A stretch of DNA of 64,000 nt, taken from an uncultured Dokdonia sp. Its GTDB lineage: Bacteria; Bacteroidota; Bacteroidia; Flavobacteriales; Flavobacteriaceae. Each line of letters begins with the position of its first letter. The first letter of the stretch is position 1. Of the stretch, positions 37,387 to 46,741 are shown one piece after another. Where the stretch lies: NCBI GenBank assembly GCA_947503305.1, contig CANNDF010000003.1, forward strand, positions 248,001 to 312,000. Reading direction: 5' to 3'. Below the pieces are notes generated by a model that did no database searches, was not told where the DNA came from, and worked only from the letters and a program-made list of their open reading frames with translations. A program made the translations under genes and the position numbers.

Positions 37387-38649
37387 TTAGTTTCCTCCCC
37401 CAGCTTCAAGTACATCTATCTTAGCTTTTACAGCATCTGCCTTTGATGTTTCGCCAAGTTGTTGATATATTCCATACAATGACTTTGCAACTTCTAAATA
37501 ATCTGGACGAGCTTCTAACGCTTTTTCAAGATATGGCATTGCATTCTTATATACGTTTTGACGCTTTTCTTTAAGTTCATCATATTTTGCATAGTCAGAT
37601 CGTGATGTTCCTAAGCTATTCATCTCATCCACAATAGCACGTTCATCACTTAATATTAATACGGCAAGATTATTATAAGCAGCTGCATACTTAGGATTAA
37701 GTTCTACCGCCTTTGTATAATATTTTTGAGCATCTTCTTTATTTCCTTGCTGATCAGAACTTACTCCCAAGTTGTAATATAATTCTGGATTATTAGGATC
37801 TTTTTCGAGTACTTTTTCAATCACTTCTTGATATTTATCCATACGCTTCATTTTCAAATAAACATCTGCTTCTGTACGCAGTAATAATATATCATCTGGA
37901 TTTTCTTCTCGAGCTACAGCCATTGCTGCAAGAGCCTTATCATTATCTCCTTGCGTTATATAGATAAGTGCAATATTTTTTGCAATCTCAGCACTTTTAG
38001 AATCTGTTTTCTTTTCTGTAGGGTTGATATGCGTCTTTGCTAATATTAAAAAATCTCTCTCTTGTTTGTTTGGAGCTTGTACTTCTTTTCCTGATTCTAC
38101 TTCTGTAGAATAATATAAGGTTTCTACACCTGTAAACTTGAGTTCTCTAAGTTGATTATAATAGGCTAATGCAGTATCATAATCTTTAGCATTTACAGCA
38201 TTTGAAGCAGCATAATAAAGATATAAAGTATCTTTTTTGCTGAAGTTATACGCATCTGCAAGTTTTGTAGCTGCATTACTATAATTTTGAGTGTTTTGGT
38301 CATCTACAGCAGAGTTAACCATTGCTGCCACTAAATTTGCTACACCCGCTGTTGCTTCTTTATCATATTTAGTATCCTTAAGCATATTAAAAGCGCTTGC
38401 CGCTACTTTTAAATCTTCGCTATTTTTATTATCAACTCCTAGGAAAGCTTGACCTTTAAGTAAAAGGAACTTCTCTTTTGTCTTTTGATCCATAGATCCC
38501 ATAAGAGCTTCTGCAGCACCTACTAGAGATTTGGCTTCGCCATAGCTACCTGATTTTATAGCTTTTTCAACAGCTTTTACTTCTTTCTTTTGAGCAAATA
38601 CTACAGTGGTAAAAGCAAAGGCTAGTGCAAATAAAAATTTAGTTTTCAT
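37387..38649 (-). CDS. secreted tetratricopeptide repeat protein
   Basis: 420 residues with signal peptide MKTKFLFALAFAFTTVVFAQ. At least five TPR units can be read, the clearest being PELYYNLGVSSDQQGNKEDAQKYYTKAVELNPKYAAAYNNLAVLIL in pieces of 34 residues, plus earlier and C-terminal repeats (YLEVAKSLYGIYQQLGETSKA). TPRs bind protein partners; this one would act in the periplasm. Partner and process are unknown. The gene follows gyrA by about 60 bp on the same strand, which may mean co-transcription but not shared function. Confidence 0.92.
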   Translation of the reverse strand: MKTKFLFALAFAFTTVVFAQKKEVKAVEKAIKSGSYGEAKSLVGAAEALMGSMDQKTKEKFLLLKGQAFLGVDNKNSEDLKVAASAFNMLKDTKYDKEATAGVANLVAAMVNSAVDDQNTQNYSNAATKLADAYNFSKKDTLYLYYAASNAVNAKDYDTALAYYNQLRELKFTGVETLYYSTEVESGKEVQAPNKQERDFLILAKTHINPTEKKTDSKSAEIAKNIALIYITQGDNDKALAAMAVAREENPDDILLLRTEADVYLKMKRMDKYQEVIEKVLEKDPNNPELYYNLGVSSDQQGNKEDAQKYYTKAVELNPKYAAAYNNLAVLILSDERAIVDEMNSLGTSRSDYAKYDELKEKRQNVYKNAMPYLEKALEARPDYLEVAKSLYGIYQQLGETSKADAVKAKIDVLEAGGGN

Positions 38650-38709
38650 TATCTATCTATTTGTTATTAAGGGTTTGCAAAAATAATTAAATTTTAATCA
38701 ACCCTCATT

Positions 38710-41244
38710 TTATTCTTCCTCTTCTGATGAATTTTCTTTATGGGTTGTTTCGGTTTGTCCTTCAATTGCTGGAGAATCTATATCAAGATCTTCATCTAGC
38801 TCATCTTCATCATGTTTTACTTTGGCTACAGCCGCAATAGAATCATTGCCTTTTAAATTGATCAATTTTACTCCCTGCGTAGCTCTACCCATTACACGTA
38901 ATGATGCGACCTCCATCCGAATAGCAATTCCAGATTTATTAATAATCATTAGATCATCTTCATCTGTAACATTCTTAATTGCAACCAACTCTCCTGTTTT
39001 TTCTGTAACAGAAATAGTTTTTACACCCTTTCCTCCACGGTTAGTAATTCTATAATCCTCTAGACTACTACGTTTACCAAACCCTTTTTCAGAAACAACT
39101 AAAATATTGCTTTCTACATCATTTACAGAAACCATTCCAATGACTTCATCATTGTCACTTGCAAGAGTTATGCCACGTACACCAGAAGCATTTCTTCCCA
39201 TTGGTCTTGTTTTTCCTTCTTCAAAGCGAATAGCTTTTCCAGACTTAAGAGCTAGCATTACTTGGCTTTCACCTGTCGTAAGTTTTGCTGCTAGAAGTTC
39301 GTCTCCTTCTTTAATTGTAATGGCATTAATTCCATTAGTTCTAGGTCTAGAGTATTGTTCAAGAGATGTTTTCTTTACTTGCCCTTTTTTGGTTGCCATG
39401 ATAATAAACTGACTATTAATATAGTCTTCATCTTTAAGATCATTCGTACAGACAAAGGCCTTTACTTTATCATCTTGTTCAATATTGATTAAGTTCTGAA
39501 TAGCTCTACCTTTAGAAGTTTTACTACCTTCTGGTATTTCAAATACACGCATCCAGAAACATTTTCCTTTTTGCGTAAAGAACAACATATACTGGTGGTT
39601 TGTTCCTACAAATAGATATTCTAAGAAATCTTCATTACGAGTAGTAGATGCCTTCTGCCCTACACCGCCTCTATTCTGTGTTTTATACTCTGTAAGAGAG
39701 GTACGTTTTATATATCCTGCATGAGATATTGTAATAACTACTTTTTCATCAGGGATAAGATCTGTTATACTTACATCACCTCCAGAATATTCTATCTGCG
39801 AGCGACGTTCATCACCATACTTACTTTTTACTTCTAGAAGCTCTTCTTTAATGATACTCATTCTACGTTCTCTACTCGCAAGAATATCTTTTAAATCTTC
39901 TATTGTTTTCATGATCTCTTCAAACTCTGCGCGCAACTTATCTTGCTCCAGACCTGTGAGTTGGCGTAATCGCATTTCAACAATTGCTTTGGCCTGTATC
40001 TCAGACAACTCAAATCGCTTTATTAAGTTGGCTCTAGCTTCATCTGCATTTGCACTTGCTCTTATAATAGCGATTACCTCATCTATATTATCTGAAGCAA
40101 TAATTAATCCTTGTAAGATATGTGCTCTATCTTCTGCTTTTTTGAGTTCGTATTTTGTTCTACGCACAACCACTTCATGACGGTGATCCACAAAATGATG
40201 AATCATATCTTTAAGATTGAGCATTTCGGGTTTTCCATTAACAAGTGCAATGTTATTTACACTAAAAGAAGACTGTAAAGCTGTATACTTGTATAACGTA
40301 TTTAAAACGATATTTGGAATCCCGTCTCTTTTTAATACATACACAATACGCATCCCGTTCCTATCAGATTCATCACGTATTGCAGAAATACCATCAATTT
40401 TTTTATCATTGATTAAATCTGCAGTCTTCTTAATCATATCAGCTTTGTTTACCTGATATGGAATTTCTGAAACGATAATACATTCACGACCTTTTACTTC
40501 TTCTATAGTAGCTTTACCACGCATAACAATACGTCCACGACCGGTTTTAAAAGCTTCTCGCACACCTTCATAGCCATAAATAACACCTCCTGTAGGAAAA
40601 TCTGGAGCTTTGACATGTTGCATAAGCTCGTCTACTTCTATGTCATTATTATCGATATATGCTACGGTACCATCTACTACTTCAGAAAGGTTGTGAGGAG
40701 GCATATTTGTAGCCATCCCTACTGCAATACCCGAAGCTCCATTAATAAGTAATCCTGGAACTCGTGTAGGTAAAACTTTTGGCTCTTTAAGCGTATCATC
40801 AAAGTTTAATTGATGATCAACAGTATCTTTTTCAATATCTGCAAGCATATCTTCAGATATCTTACGCATACGGGCTTCTGTATAACGCATAGCAGCTGGA
40901 CTATCTCCATCTACAGAACCAAAGTTTCCTTGTCCATCAATAAGCATATATCGAAGACTCCATTCCTGAGCCATACGAACCATAGCATCATAAACAGAAG
41001 TATCTCCATGCGGGTGATATTTCCCAAGTACTTCTCCTACAATTCTTGCCGATTTTTTATGTGCGCCATTAGCACGTATTCCTAGTTCATGCATTCCGTA
41101 TAAAACACGACGATGCACAGGTTTAAGACCATCACGTACATCTGGCAAAGCACGTGACACAATGACCGACATCGAATAATCGATGTACGCAGATTTCATT
41201 TCATCTTCAATGTTGATAGGGATCAATTTTTCTCCTCCAGCCAT
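38710..41244 (-). CDS. gyrA: DNA gyrase subunit A
   Basis: 844 residues. N-terminal winged-helix/tower domains with [21 protein letters not shown], the quinolone region [17 protein letters not shown], and the catalytic Tyr in [10 protein letters not shown]. The C-terminal half has six GyrA beta-pinwheel blades (for example [10 protein letters not shown]) with the GyrA box [10 protein letters not shown]. It ends in a very acidic tail of about 40 residues. The residue equivalent to E. coli Ser83 is Thr. A -7 promoter element (TAAATTTG on the minus strand, 41269-41276) lies 25 bp before the start. It supercoils DNA with GyrB, which is not in the window. Confidence 0.97.
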   Translation of the reverse strand: MAGGEKLIPINIEDEMKSAYIDYSMSVIVSRALPDVRDGLKPVHRRVLYGMHELGIRANGAHKKSARIVGEVLGKYHPHGDTSVYDAMVRMAQEWSLRYMLIDGQGNFGSVDGDSPAAMRYTEARMRKISEDMLADIEKDTVDHQLNFDDTLKEPKVLPTRVPGLLINGASGIAVGMATNMPPHNLSEVVDGTVAYIDNNDIEVDELMQHVKAPDFPTGGVIYGYEGVREAFKTGRGRIVMRGKATIEEVKGRECIIVSEIPYQVNKADMIKKTADLINDKKIDGISAIRDESDRNGMRIVYVLKRDGIPNIVLNTLYKYTALQSSFSVNNIALVNGKPEMLNLKDMIHHFVDHRHEVVVRRTKYELKKAEDRAHILQGLIIASDNIDEVIAIIRASANADEARANLIKRFELSEIQAKAIVEMRLRQLTGLEQDKLRAEFEEIMKTIEDLKDILASRERRMSIIKEELLEVKSKYGDERRSQIEYSGGDVSITDLIPDEKVVITISHAGYIKRTSLTEYKTQNRGGVGQKASTTRNEDFLEYLFVGTNHQYMLFFTQKGKCFWMRVFEIPEGSKTSKGRAIQNLINIEQDDKVKAFVCTNDLKDEDYINSQFIIMATKKGQVKKTSLEQYSRPRTNGINAITIKEGDELLAAKLTTGESQVMLALKSGKAIRFEEGKTRPMGRNASGVRGITLASDNDEVIGMVSVNDVESNILVVSEKGFGKRSSLEDYRITNRGGKGVKTISVTEKTGELVAIKNVTDEDDLMIINKSGIAIRMEVASLRVMGRATQGVKLINLKGNDSIAAVAKVKHDEDELDEDLDIDSPAIEGQTETTHKENSSEEEE

Positions 41245-41320
41245 ATATAAATTAAGTTAGATTTATCACAAATTTACTAGCTAGCAATGTAGTCATTTTA
41301 GGCCTTTTTTATGGGTTTTC

Positions 41321-41334
41321 GCTTTCGCGAAAGC
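41321..41334. repeat. exact palindrome between divergent gyrA and clpC
   Basis: Exact copy in the 252-bp divergent region, preceded by TTTTC and followed by ATACT. It lies upstream of the predicted gyrA -7 element at 41269-41276 (minus strand), so it could in principle influence gyrA, but no regulator is known. Confidence 0.9.
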
Positions 41335-41496
41335 ATACTATTTATTAACAATATTTAACACCCATTTTTAATAACTACGCTACAATAAGCTTGGCAAACT
41401 GTCAGTTATTTTGTCTATTAGCTACTAAGTAGACTAAGCGGAACGGTTTTTGAACTAGATTGCTTAAATTTACAATGAACGTAAGGAGATAGAAAT

Positions 41497-44049
41497 ATGG
41501 ATGATAATTTTTCACCTAGAGTAAAAGATGTGATTGCCTACAGTAAAGAAGAGGCTTTACGGTTAGGACACGATTTTATTGGAACTGAGCATTTATTGCT
41601 TGGATTATTAAGAGATGGTAGTGGAAAAGCTATCAATATATTAAGTGCTCTTGAGATAGATCTAGAACACTTACGACGTAAGGTAGAAATCCTTAGTCCT
41701 GCAAATCCTAATATTGCAACCCAAGGAAACGATAAAAAAAATTTACATCTTACAAGACAGGCTGAACGCGCTCTTAAAACTACTTTTTTAGAAGCTAAGC
41801 TCTTTCAAAGCTCTTCTATAAACACTGCACATTTATTATTATGTGTACTCCGTAATGAAAACGACCCTACGACTAAGTTATTAAATAGACTTAAAGTAGA
41901 TTATGATAATGTAAAAGACCAATTTAAACTTATGATGGCAAATGAAGATGAAGATTTTGTTGAACCAATAAAGTCCGAATCCTTTAGTGATGATCAAGAA
42001 TCTAATGAAGGTAGCGATAAAGAAAACCCCTTTAGCACTCCTTCCAATACAAAAGGAAATAAAAAGAGTAAGACACCCGTATTAGACAACTTTGGGCGTG
42101 ACTTAACTGCTATGGCAGAAGAAGGAAAGTTAGACCCTGTAGTTGGACGTACTAAAGAAATAGAGCGTGTCTCGCAAATATTAAGTAGACGTAAAAAAAA
42201 TAATCCATTACTCATAGGAGAACCAGGAGTAGGTAAATCTGCTATTGCAGAAGGATTAGCATTACGTATAGTGCAACGTAAAGTATCTCGTATTTTATTT
42301 GATAAAAGAGTAGTCACTCTGGATCTTGCAAGCTTAGTTGCGGGTACTAAATATAGAGGGCAATTTGAAGAACGTATGAAAGCCGTTATGAATGAACTTG
42401 AAAAGAATGATGATATCATCCTTTTCATAGATGAAATTCATACCATTGTCGGTGCAGGTGGTGCCACAGGTTCACTGGATGCGTCAAATATGTTTAAACC
42501 TGCCCTTGCACGAGGTGAAATACAATGTATTGGGGCAACTACCCTTGATGAATATAGACAATATATAGAAAAAGACGGTGCTTTAGAACGTCGTTTCCAA
42601 AAAGTAATTGTAGAACCTACATCTGTCGAAGAGACTATTGAGATTCTTCAAAACATCAAAGAAAAATATGAAGATCATCATAATGTAACGTATACAAATG
42701 ATGCTATTGAAGCTTGTGTTAAGCTCACAAACAGGTATATGACTGACCGATTTCTTCCAGATAAAGCAATAGATGCATTAGATGAAGCTGGTTCACGTGT
42801 TCATATAACTAATATAGATGTGCCTAAAACGGTACTTGACCTAGAACGTAAGCTTGAGGAAGTACGTGAGCTTAAAACCTCTGTTGTAAAGAAACAAAAG
42901 TACGAAGAAGCCGCAAAGCTAAGAGATGATGAAAAAAATCTAGAAAAAGAACTTTCTATTGCTCAAGAACGATGGGAAGAAGAATCAAAACTTCATAAGG
43001 AAGAAGTTTCTGAAGAAAATGTTGCAGATGTTATTAGTATGATGACTGGAATTCCAGTAAATCGTATTGCACAAACAGAAAGTAATAAGCTAGCAGACCT
43101 TCCAGCTACAATAAAAAATAGCGTGATAGGCCAAGACGAAGCTGTAGCAAAAGTTGCAAAAGCAATCCAACGTAATCGCGCCGGATTAAAAGATCCAAAT
43201 AAACCTATAGGATCCTTTATTTTTCTAGGTCAGACTGGAGTAGGTAAAACACAATTAGCAAAGGTACTTGCGAGAGAACTATTTGATAATGAAGATTCTC
43301 TTATCCGTGTAGATATGAGTGAATATATGGAAAAGTTTGCTATATCAAGACTTGTAGGAGCTCCTCCAGGATATGTAGGTTATGAAGAAGGAGGACAACT
43401 TACAGAGAAAGTGCGTAGGAAACCCTATTCAGTAATCTTGCTTGATGAAATAGAAAAAGCACATCCTGATGTGTTTAATATGCTACTGCAAGTACTAGAT
43501 GATGGATTCTTAACAGATTCTTTAGGTCGTAAAATAGATTTTAGAAATACGATTATTATCATGACATCAAATATTGGTGCTCGCAAACTAAAAGATTTTG
43601 GACAAGGTGTAGGATTTGGCACTGCTACTCGTAAAACCCAAGCAGATGAAAATGCAAAAAGTATTATTCAAAATGCATTAAAAAAAGCATTTGCACCAGA
43701 ATTTTTAAATCGTGTAGATGATGTAGTTGTATTTAATGTACTGGAACGAGAGCATATTCATAAAATTATAGATATAGAACTTGTAAAATTATATGACCGT
43801 ATCAAGGGACTAGGATATGACCTTAAACTTACTGAAAAAGCAAAAGATTATATAAGTGATAAAGGCTTTGATAAGGATTATGGAGCAAGACCTTTAAAGC
43901 GTGCTATTCAAAAATATATCGAAGATGCACTGGCAGAAGAAATTATTTCTTCAAACCTAACAGAAGGTGATTCTATTCTAATGGATCTTGATAAGAAAAG
44001 TAATGAACTTACAATTAAGATCAAGAAGCAAGAAGCCACTGAGTCTTAA
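41497..44049 (+). CDS. clpC: ATP-dependent Clp protease ATP-binding subunit ClpC
   Basis: 850 residues. A double Clp-N domain ([34 protein letters not shown]), AAA-1 with GEPGVGKSA and [12 protein letters not shown], a middle UVR-like coiled region ([22 protein letters not shown]), and AAA-2 with GQTGVGKTQ and [23 protein letters not shown]. It unfolds substrates and feeds them to ClpP (not in the window). The middle domain is the short ClpC type, not the long ClpB type. An efficient terminator follows the gene. Confidence 0.97.
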   Translation: MDDNFSPRVKDVIAYSKEEALRLGHDFIGTEHLLLGLLRDGSGKAINILSALEIDLEHLRRKVEILSPANPNIATQGNDKKNLHLTRQAERALKTTFLEAKLFQSSSINTAHLLLCVLRNENDPTTKLLNRLKVDYDNVKDQFKLMMANEDEDFVEPIKSESFSDDQESNEGSDKENPFSTPSNTKGNKKSKTPVLDNFGRDLTAMAEEGKLDPVVGRTKEIERVSQILSRRKKNNPLLIGEPGVGKSAIAEGLALRIVQRKVSRILFDKRVVTLDLASLVAGTKYRGQFEERMKAVMNELEKNDDIILFIDEIHTIVGAGGATGSLDASNMFKPALARGEIQCIGATTLDEYRQYIEKDGALERRFQKVIVEPTSVEETIEILQNIKEKYEDHHNVTYTNDAIEACVKLTNRYMTDRFLPDKAIDALDEAGSRVHITNIDVPKTVLDLERKLEEVRELKTSVVKKQKYEEAAKLRDDEKNLEKELSIAQERWEEESKLHKEEVSEENVADVISMMTGIPVNRIAQTESNKLADLPATIKNSVIGQDEAVAKVAKAIQRNRAGLKDPNKPIGSFIFLGQTGVGKTQLAKVLARELFDNEDSLIRVDMSEYMEKFAISRLVGAPPGYVGYEEGGQLTEKVRRKPYSVILLDEIEKAHPDVFNMLLQVLDDGFLTDSLGRKIDFRNTIIIMTSNIGARKLKDFGQGVGFGTATRKTQADENAKSIIQNALKKAFAPEFLNRVDDVVVFNVLEREHIHKIIDIELVKLYDRIKGLGYDLKLTEKAKDYISDKGFDKDYGARPLKRAIQKYIEDALAEEIISSNLTEGDSILMDLDKKSNELTIKIKKQEATES

Positions 44050-44074
44050 TCTAAGATAACTATATAATATACTT

Positions 44075-44112
44075 ATCCATAGGGTCAATTGAGATCCTAT
44101 GGATATTTTTTT
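44075..44112 (+). terminator. intrinsic terminator after clpC
   Basis: ATCCATAGG pairs with CCTATGGAT (44096-44104), immediately followed by a run of T residues, 25 bp after the clpC stop. Confidence 0.85.
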
Positions 44113-44165
44113 TGTACTTTAAAAATGTAGAGATACATATACTACAAACAAAAAAGTAAATCGCA

Positions 44166-44498
44166 ATGCTAGAAAAATCTCAAATAAAAAAAATACGTAA
44201 AAAAATAGAACAAGAAATAAAAGAGACTCATTCTAAGATTGATCAATTAAAAATAATAACAAAACCAATAAGTCCCGAAAATGCTATAGGTCGAGTAAGT
44301 AGAATGGATGCAATAAATAATAAGAGTGTAAATGATGCTGTTCTTCGTAAATCAGAACAAAAACTAAAAAACCTAAAAGCAGCACTTTTAAGAGTATCTG
44401 ATCATGATTTTGGTCAATGTATGCGTTGTAAAGATTATATTCCTATAGCTAGAATATTGATTATGCCACAATCACGATTTTGTGTGCATTGTGCTTAA
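44166..44498 (+). CDS. DksA/TraR family zinc-finger protein
   Basis: 110 residues: an N-terminal coiled-coil of about 70 residues rich in Lys and Glu and a C-terminal zinc finger CMRCKDYIPIARILIMPQSRFCVHC, with Cys pairs 21 residues apart as in DksA. DksA-type proteins bind the RNA polymerase secondary channel and modulate transcription with ppGpp. The coiled-coil tip lacks the clear DxxDxA motif I would expect of canonical DksA, so it may be a TraR-like variant. A T-rich gap separates it from the next gene. Confidence 0.85.
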   Translation: MLEKSQIKKIRKKIEQEIKETHSKIDQLKIITKPISPENAIGRVSRMDAINNKSVNDAVLRKSEQKLKNLKAALLRVSDHDFGQCMRCKDYIPIARILIMPQSRFCVHCA

Positions 44499-44603
44499 AA
44501 GTTTATAATTTATATTTAGAAATTAGTTTTAGTTCTCTGACACTTAAAACGTTAAAAAATCTTTTTTTTGTCTGTAATTTTTATTGCAAATTTGCAACTT
44601 AGC

Positions 44604-45014
44604 ATGTGTCGTTACCCCCCCCCTAAATTAACAGACTCCTTGACAACTCTAGAAATTTTTTTTGACTTTGGAAAAGTCAATATTATAGATAACATTGTTA
44701 TCGCAGAAATGAATGAAGGTATTACTTTTGATCTTCCTGATAGAAGCGTACTTCTTAAATATTGCCAAGAATATTTTAATGAAAAACCATTTGGATTTAT
44801 ATCTCATAGAATAAATTCATATGCTATCAACCCAACAGTCTATATAGATGCTGCAAAAAACTTTAATGTGAAAGCCGTTGCAATAGTAGCTGTAGATACT
44901 ATAAGCAGAGGTAATGTCGCCATTGAAAAGCAATTCTTTGGAGACCCTTTTGAGATTTTTGACAATTTAGAATATGCGATAAATTGGATGAAACAAATGC
45001 TTCTAACCGAATAG
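44604..45014 (+). CDS. small conserved protein, STAS/SpoIIAA-like
   Basis: About 136 residues from the ATG at 44604; a TTG at 44640 (124 aa) would start nearer the conserved core, and a TTG at 44568 seems too early because it overlaps a likely promoter. The core FFDFGKVNIIDNIVIAEMNEG...YFNEKPFGFISHRINSYAINP...NFNVKAVAIV has the alternating strand/helix pattern of STAS/SpoIIAA-like proteins known in flavobacteria. No catalytic motif is seen. The start region contains a run of nine C bases. Its 3' end overlaps the convergent hutH gene by 12 bp. Function unknown. Confidence 0.7.
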   Translation: MCRYPPPKLTDSLTTLEIFFDFGKVNIIDNIVIAEMNEGITFDLPDRSVLLKYCQEYFNEKPFGFISHRINSYAINPTVYIDAAKNFNVKAVAIVAVDTISRGNVAIEKQFFGDPFEIFDNLEYAINWMKQMLLTE

Positions 45015-46514
45015 CTCTTCTTTATCTATAACTACCGTATCTATAAATTTTTTGGTCTTTATAATATCCTCTGAAAATACCCTATCTGTAGTCGCAAATG
45101 AGACTTCTTTTCTATATGAAGCAACAAATGTTTCAAGGAAAGAAGATGTTTTTAAAGGCGCTCTAAAATGTAACGCTTGAGTAGCATTAAGAAGTTCTAT
45201 AGCTAGAACTGTTTCTATATTATCCACTACTTTATGAAGTTTTGTTGCAGCATTTGCTCCCATACTTACATGATCTTCCTGCCCATTTGAAGATACAATA
45301 GAATCCACGCTAGCAGGGGTTGCAAGCTGTTTATTTTGACTCACTATACTTGCCGCTGTATACTGTGGTATCATCATACCGCTATTAAGTCCTGGGTTAT
45401 CTACTAGAAAAGGAGGCAAACCACGTAAGCCACTTATAAGTTGATACGTACGCCGTTCACTTATACTTCCCAGCTCTGCCATAGCTATGGCAAGGAAATC
45501 AAGAGCTAATGCTAATGGTTGCCCATGAAAATTTCCACCACTTATAATTTTATCCTCTTTTGCAAAAATATTTGGATTATCAGTGACACTATTCATTTCT
45601 GTTTTAAATGTTTTAGATGCAAACATTATAGCATCTTTACTAGCTCCATGAACTTGTGGTATACATCTAAACGAATACGGGTCTTGTACATTAGCCTTTT
45701 CAGTCTCTGCAATTTCACTATCAGCTAAAAATGTCTGGATGCGTGTTGCTGTTTTTATTTGTCCTCTATGAGGACGCACATAATGTACTAATGGATCAAA
45801 TGGAGATAAATTACAATTAAAAGCATCTATAGAAATAGCTCCTATTACATCTGCAAAATAAGATAGCTTATGACACCTAAGGAGCGCATGCACTCCGTAT
45901 GCGACCATAAATTGTGTCCCATTAAGTAATGCAAGACCTTCTTTAGACTTTAGTTTTATTGGGGATAGTTTGTGTTTTTGTAAGAGTGTTTTCGCGAAAG
46001 CGGTCTTATCACCATCCCAAACTAAACCTTCCCCTATAAGAGGTAATGAAAGGTGCGCAAGCGGAGCCAAATCACCACTAGCGCCTAAAGACCCTTGTGT
46101 ATATATTACAGGCAGTATATCAAAATTATAAAAATCTAAAAGTCGTTCTACCGTCTCTATATGTATACCACTATGCCCATAACTCAACGATTGGATTTTT
46201 AGAAGAATCATAAGCTTTACTATATGCTTAGGTACATAATCTCCTGTTCCACATGCATGTGAACGCACAAGATTTTCTTGTAACTCAGTAAGGTGTTCAT
46301 TTTTGATAGCAACATTACACAAACTTCCAAAACCTGTATTGATTCCATAAAAAGGTTGTGAACTCTCTTTGATTTTGGTATCAAGGTATGATCGAGAAAT
46401 TTGAATATTATGTCTACTCTCTTCACTTAGTTCCAAGAGCTTATTTTCATTAATTATAGTCGAAATGGTAGCCAGATCTAGAATAGCACTACTAATGTAA
46501 TGGGTATCTCGCAT
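45003..46514 (-). CDS. hutH: histidine ammonia-lyase
   Basis: 503 residues. The MIO cofactor triad Ala-Ser-Gly lies in QGSLGASGDLAPLAHL (near residue 145). YGINTGFG, SVTDNPNIF, GGNFHGQPLA and SNGQEDHVSMGA are family hallmarks and distinguish it from tyrosine/phenylalanine lyases mostly by the His-specific Glu-Asp-His segment. It deaminates histidine to urocanate, the first step of histidine degradation; no hutU/I/G genes are adjacent, so other hut genes must be elsewhere. It contains a one-mismatch copy of the dispersed palindrome, read as AFAK. TATTTTTG at 46541-46548 (minus strand) is a plausible -7 promoter element. Confidence 0.95.
   Translation of the reverse strand: MRDTHYISSAILDLATISTIINENKLLELSEESRHNIQISRSYLDTKIKESSQPFYGINTGFGSLCNVAIKNEHLTELQENLVRSHACGTGDYVPKHIVKLMILLKIQSLSYGHSGIHIETVERLLDFYNFDILPVIYTQGSLGASGDLAPLAHLSLPLIGEGLVWDGDKTAFAKTLLQKHKLSPIKLKSKEGLALLNGTQFMVAYGVHALLRCHKLSYFADVIGAISIDAFNCNLSPFDPLVHYVRPHRGQIKTATRIQTFLADSEIAETEKANVQDPYSFRCIPQVHGASKDAIMFASKTFKTEMNSVTDNPNIFAKEDKIISGGNFHGQPLALALDFLAIAMAELGSISERRTYQLISGLRGLPPFLVDNPGLNSGMMIPQYTAASIVSQNKQLATPASVDSIVSSNGQEDHVSMGANAATKLHKVVDNIETVLAIELLNATQALHFRAPLKTSSFLETFVASYRKEVSFATTDRVFSEDIIKTKKFIDTVVIDKEELFG
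45988..46001. repeat. one-mismatch palindrome copy inside hutH
   Basis: GTTTTCGCGAAAGC, one difference from the core. On the coding strand it reads A-F-A-K within a probable surface loop of HutH. Confidence 0.75.
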
Positions 46515-46688
46515 AGGGTAGTTTGTTTATTGCAATTTCGCAAAAATAAATAGGATTTACTAAGAATTTATATAATATCAATTTATCTAATGCCGAAAAA
46601 TTAAGAATTATACAATATGTTATTGATGTATCTATTTTATAATCAATAGGTATGTATATGAACTAAATCTATTTTGCTTTATGATTTT

Positions 46689-46724
46689 ATCAAAAAAGGC
46701 ATACTCGCGTATGCCTTTTTTGAT
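46689..46724 (-). terminator. intrinsic terminator after the M49 peptidase gene
   Basis: Arms ATCAAAAAAGGCATAC and GTATGCCTTTTTTGAT pair perfectly around TCGC. The A/T-rich outer arms provide a T-tract on either strand. It lies 18 bp past the end of the minus-strand peptidase gene. Confidence 0.9.
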
Positions 46725-46741
46725 ATGATCTATTTATAGGG

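Noticed and set aside
41994-42428. 144-codon minus-strand frame inside clpC
   Set aside because: It is antisense to the ClpC AAA-1 domain and has no family features.
45988-46001. the dispersed palindrome as a ParB (parS) or Noc site
   Set aside because: TTTC and GAAA are separated by 2 bp here and by 4 bp in parS and Noc sites, so the match is only superficial.
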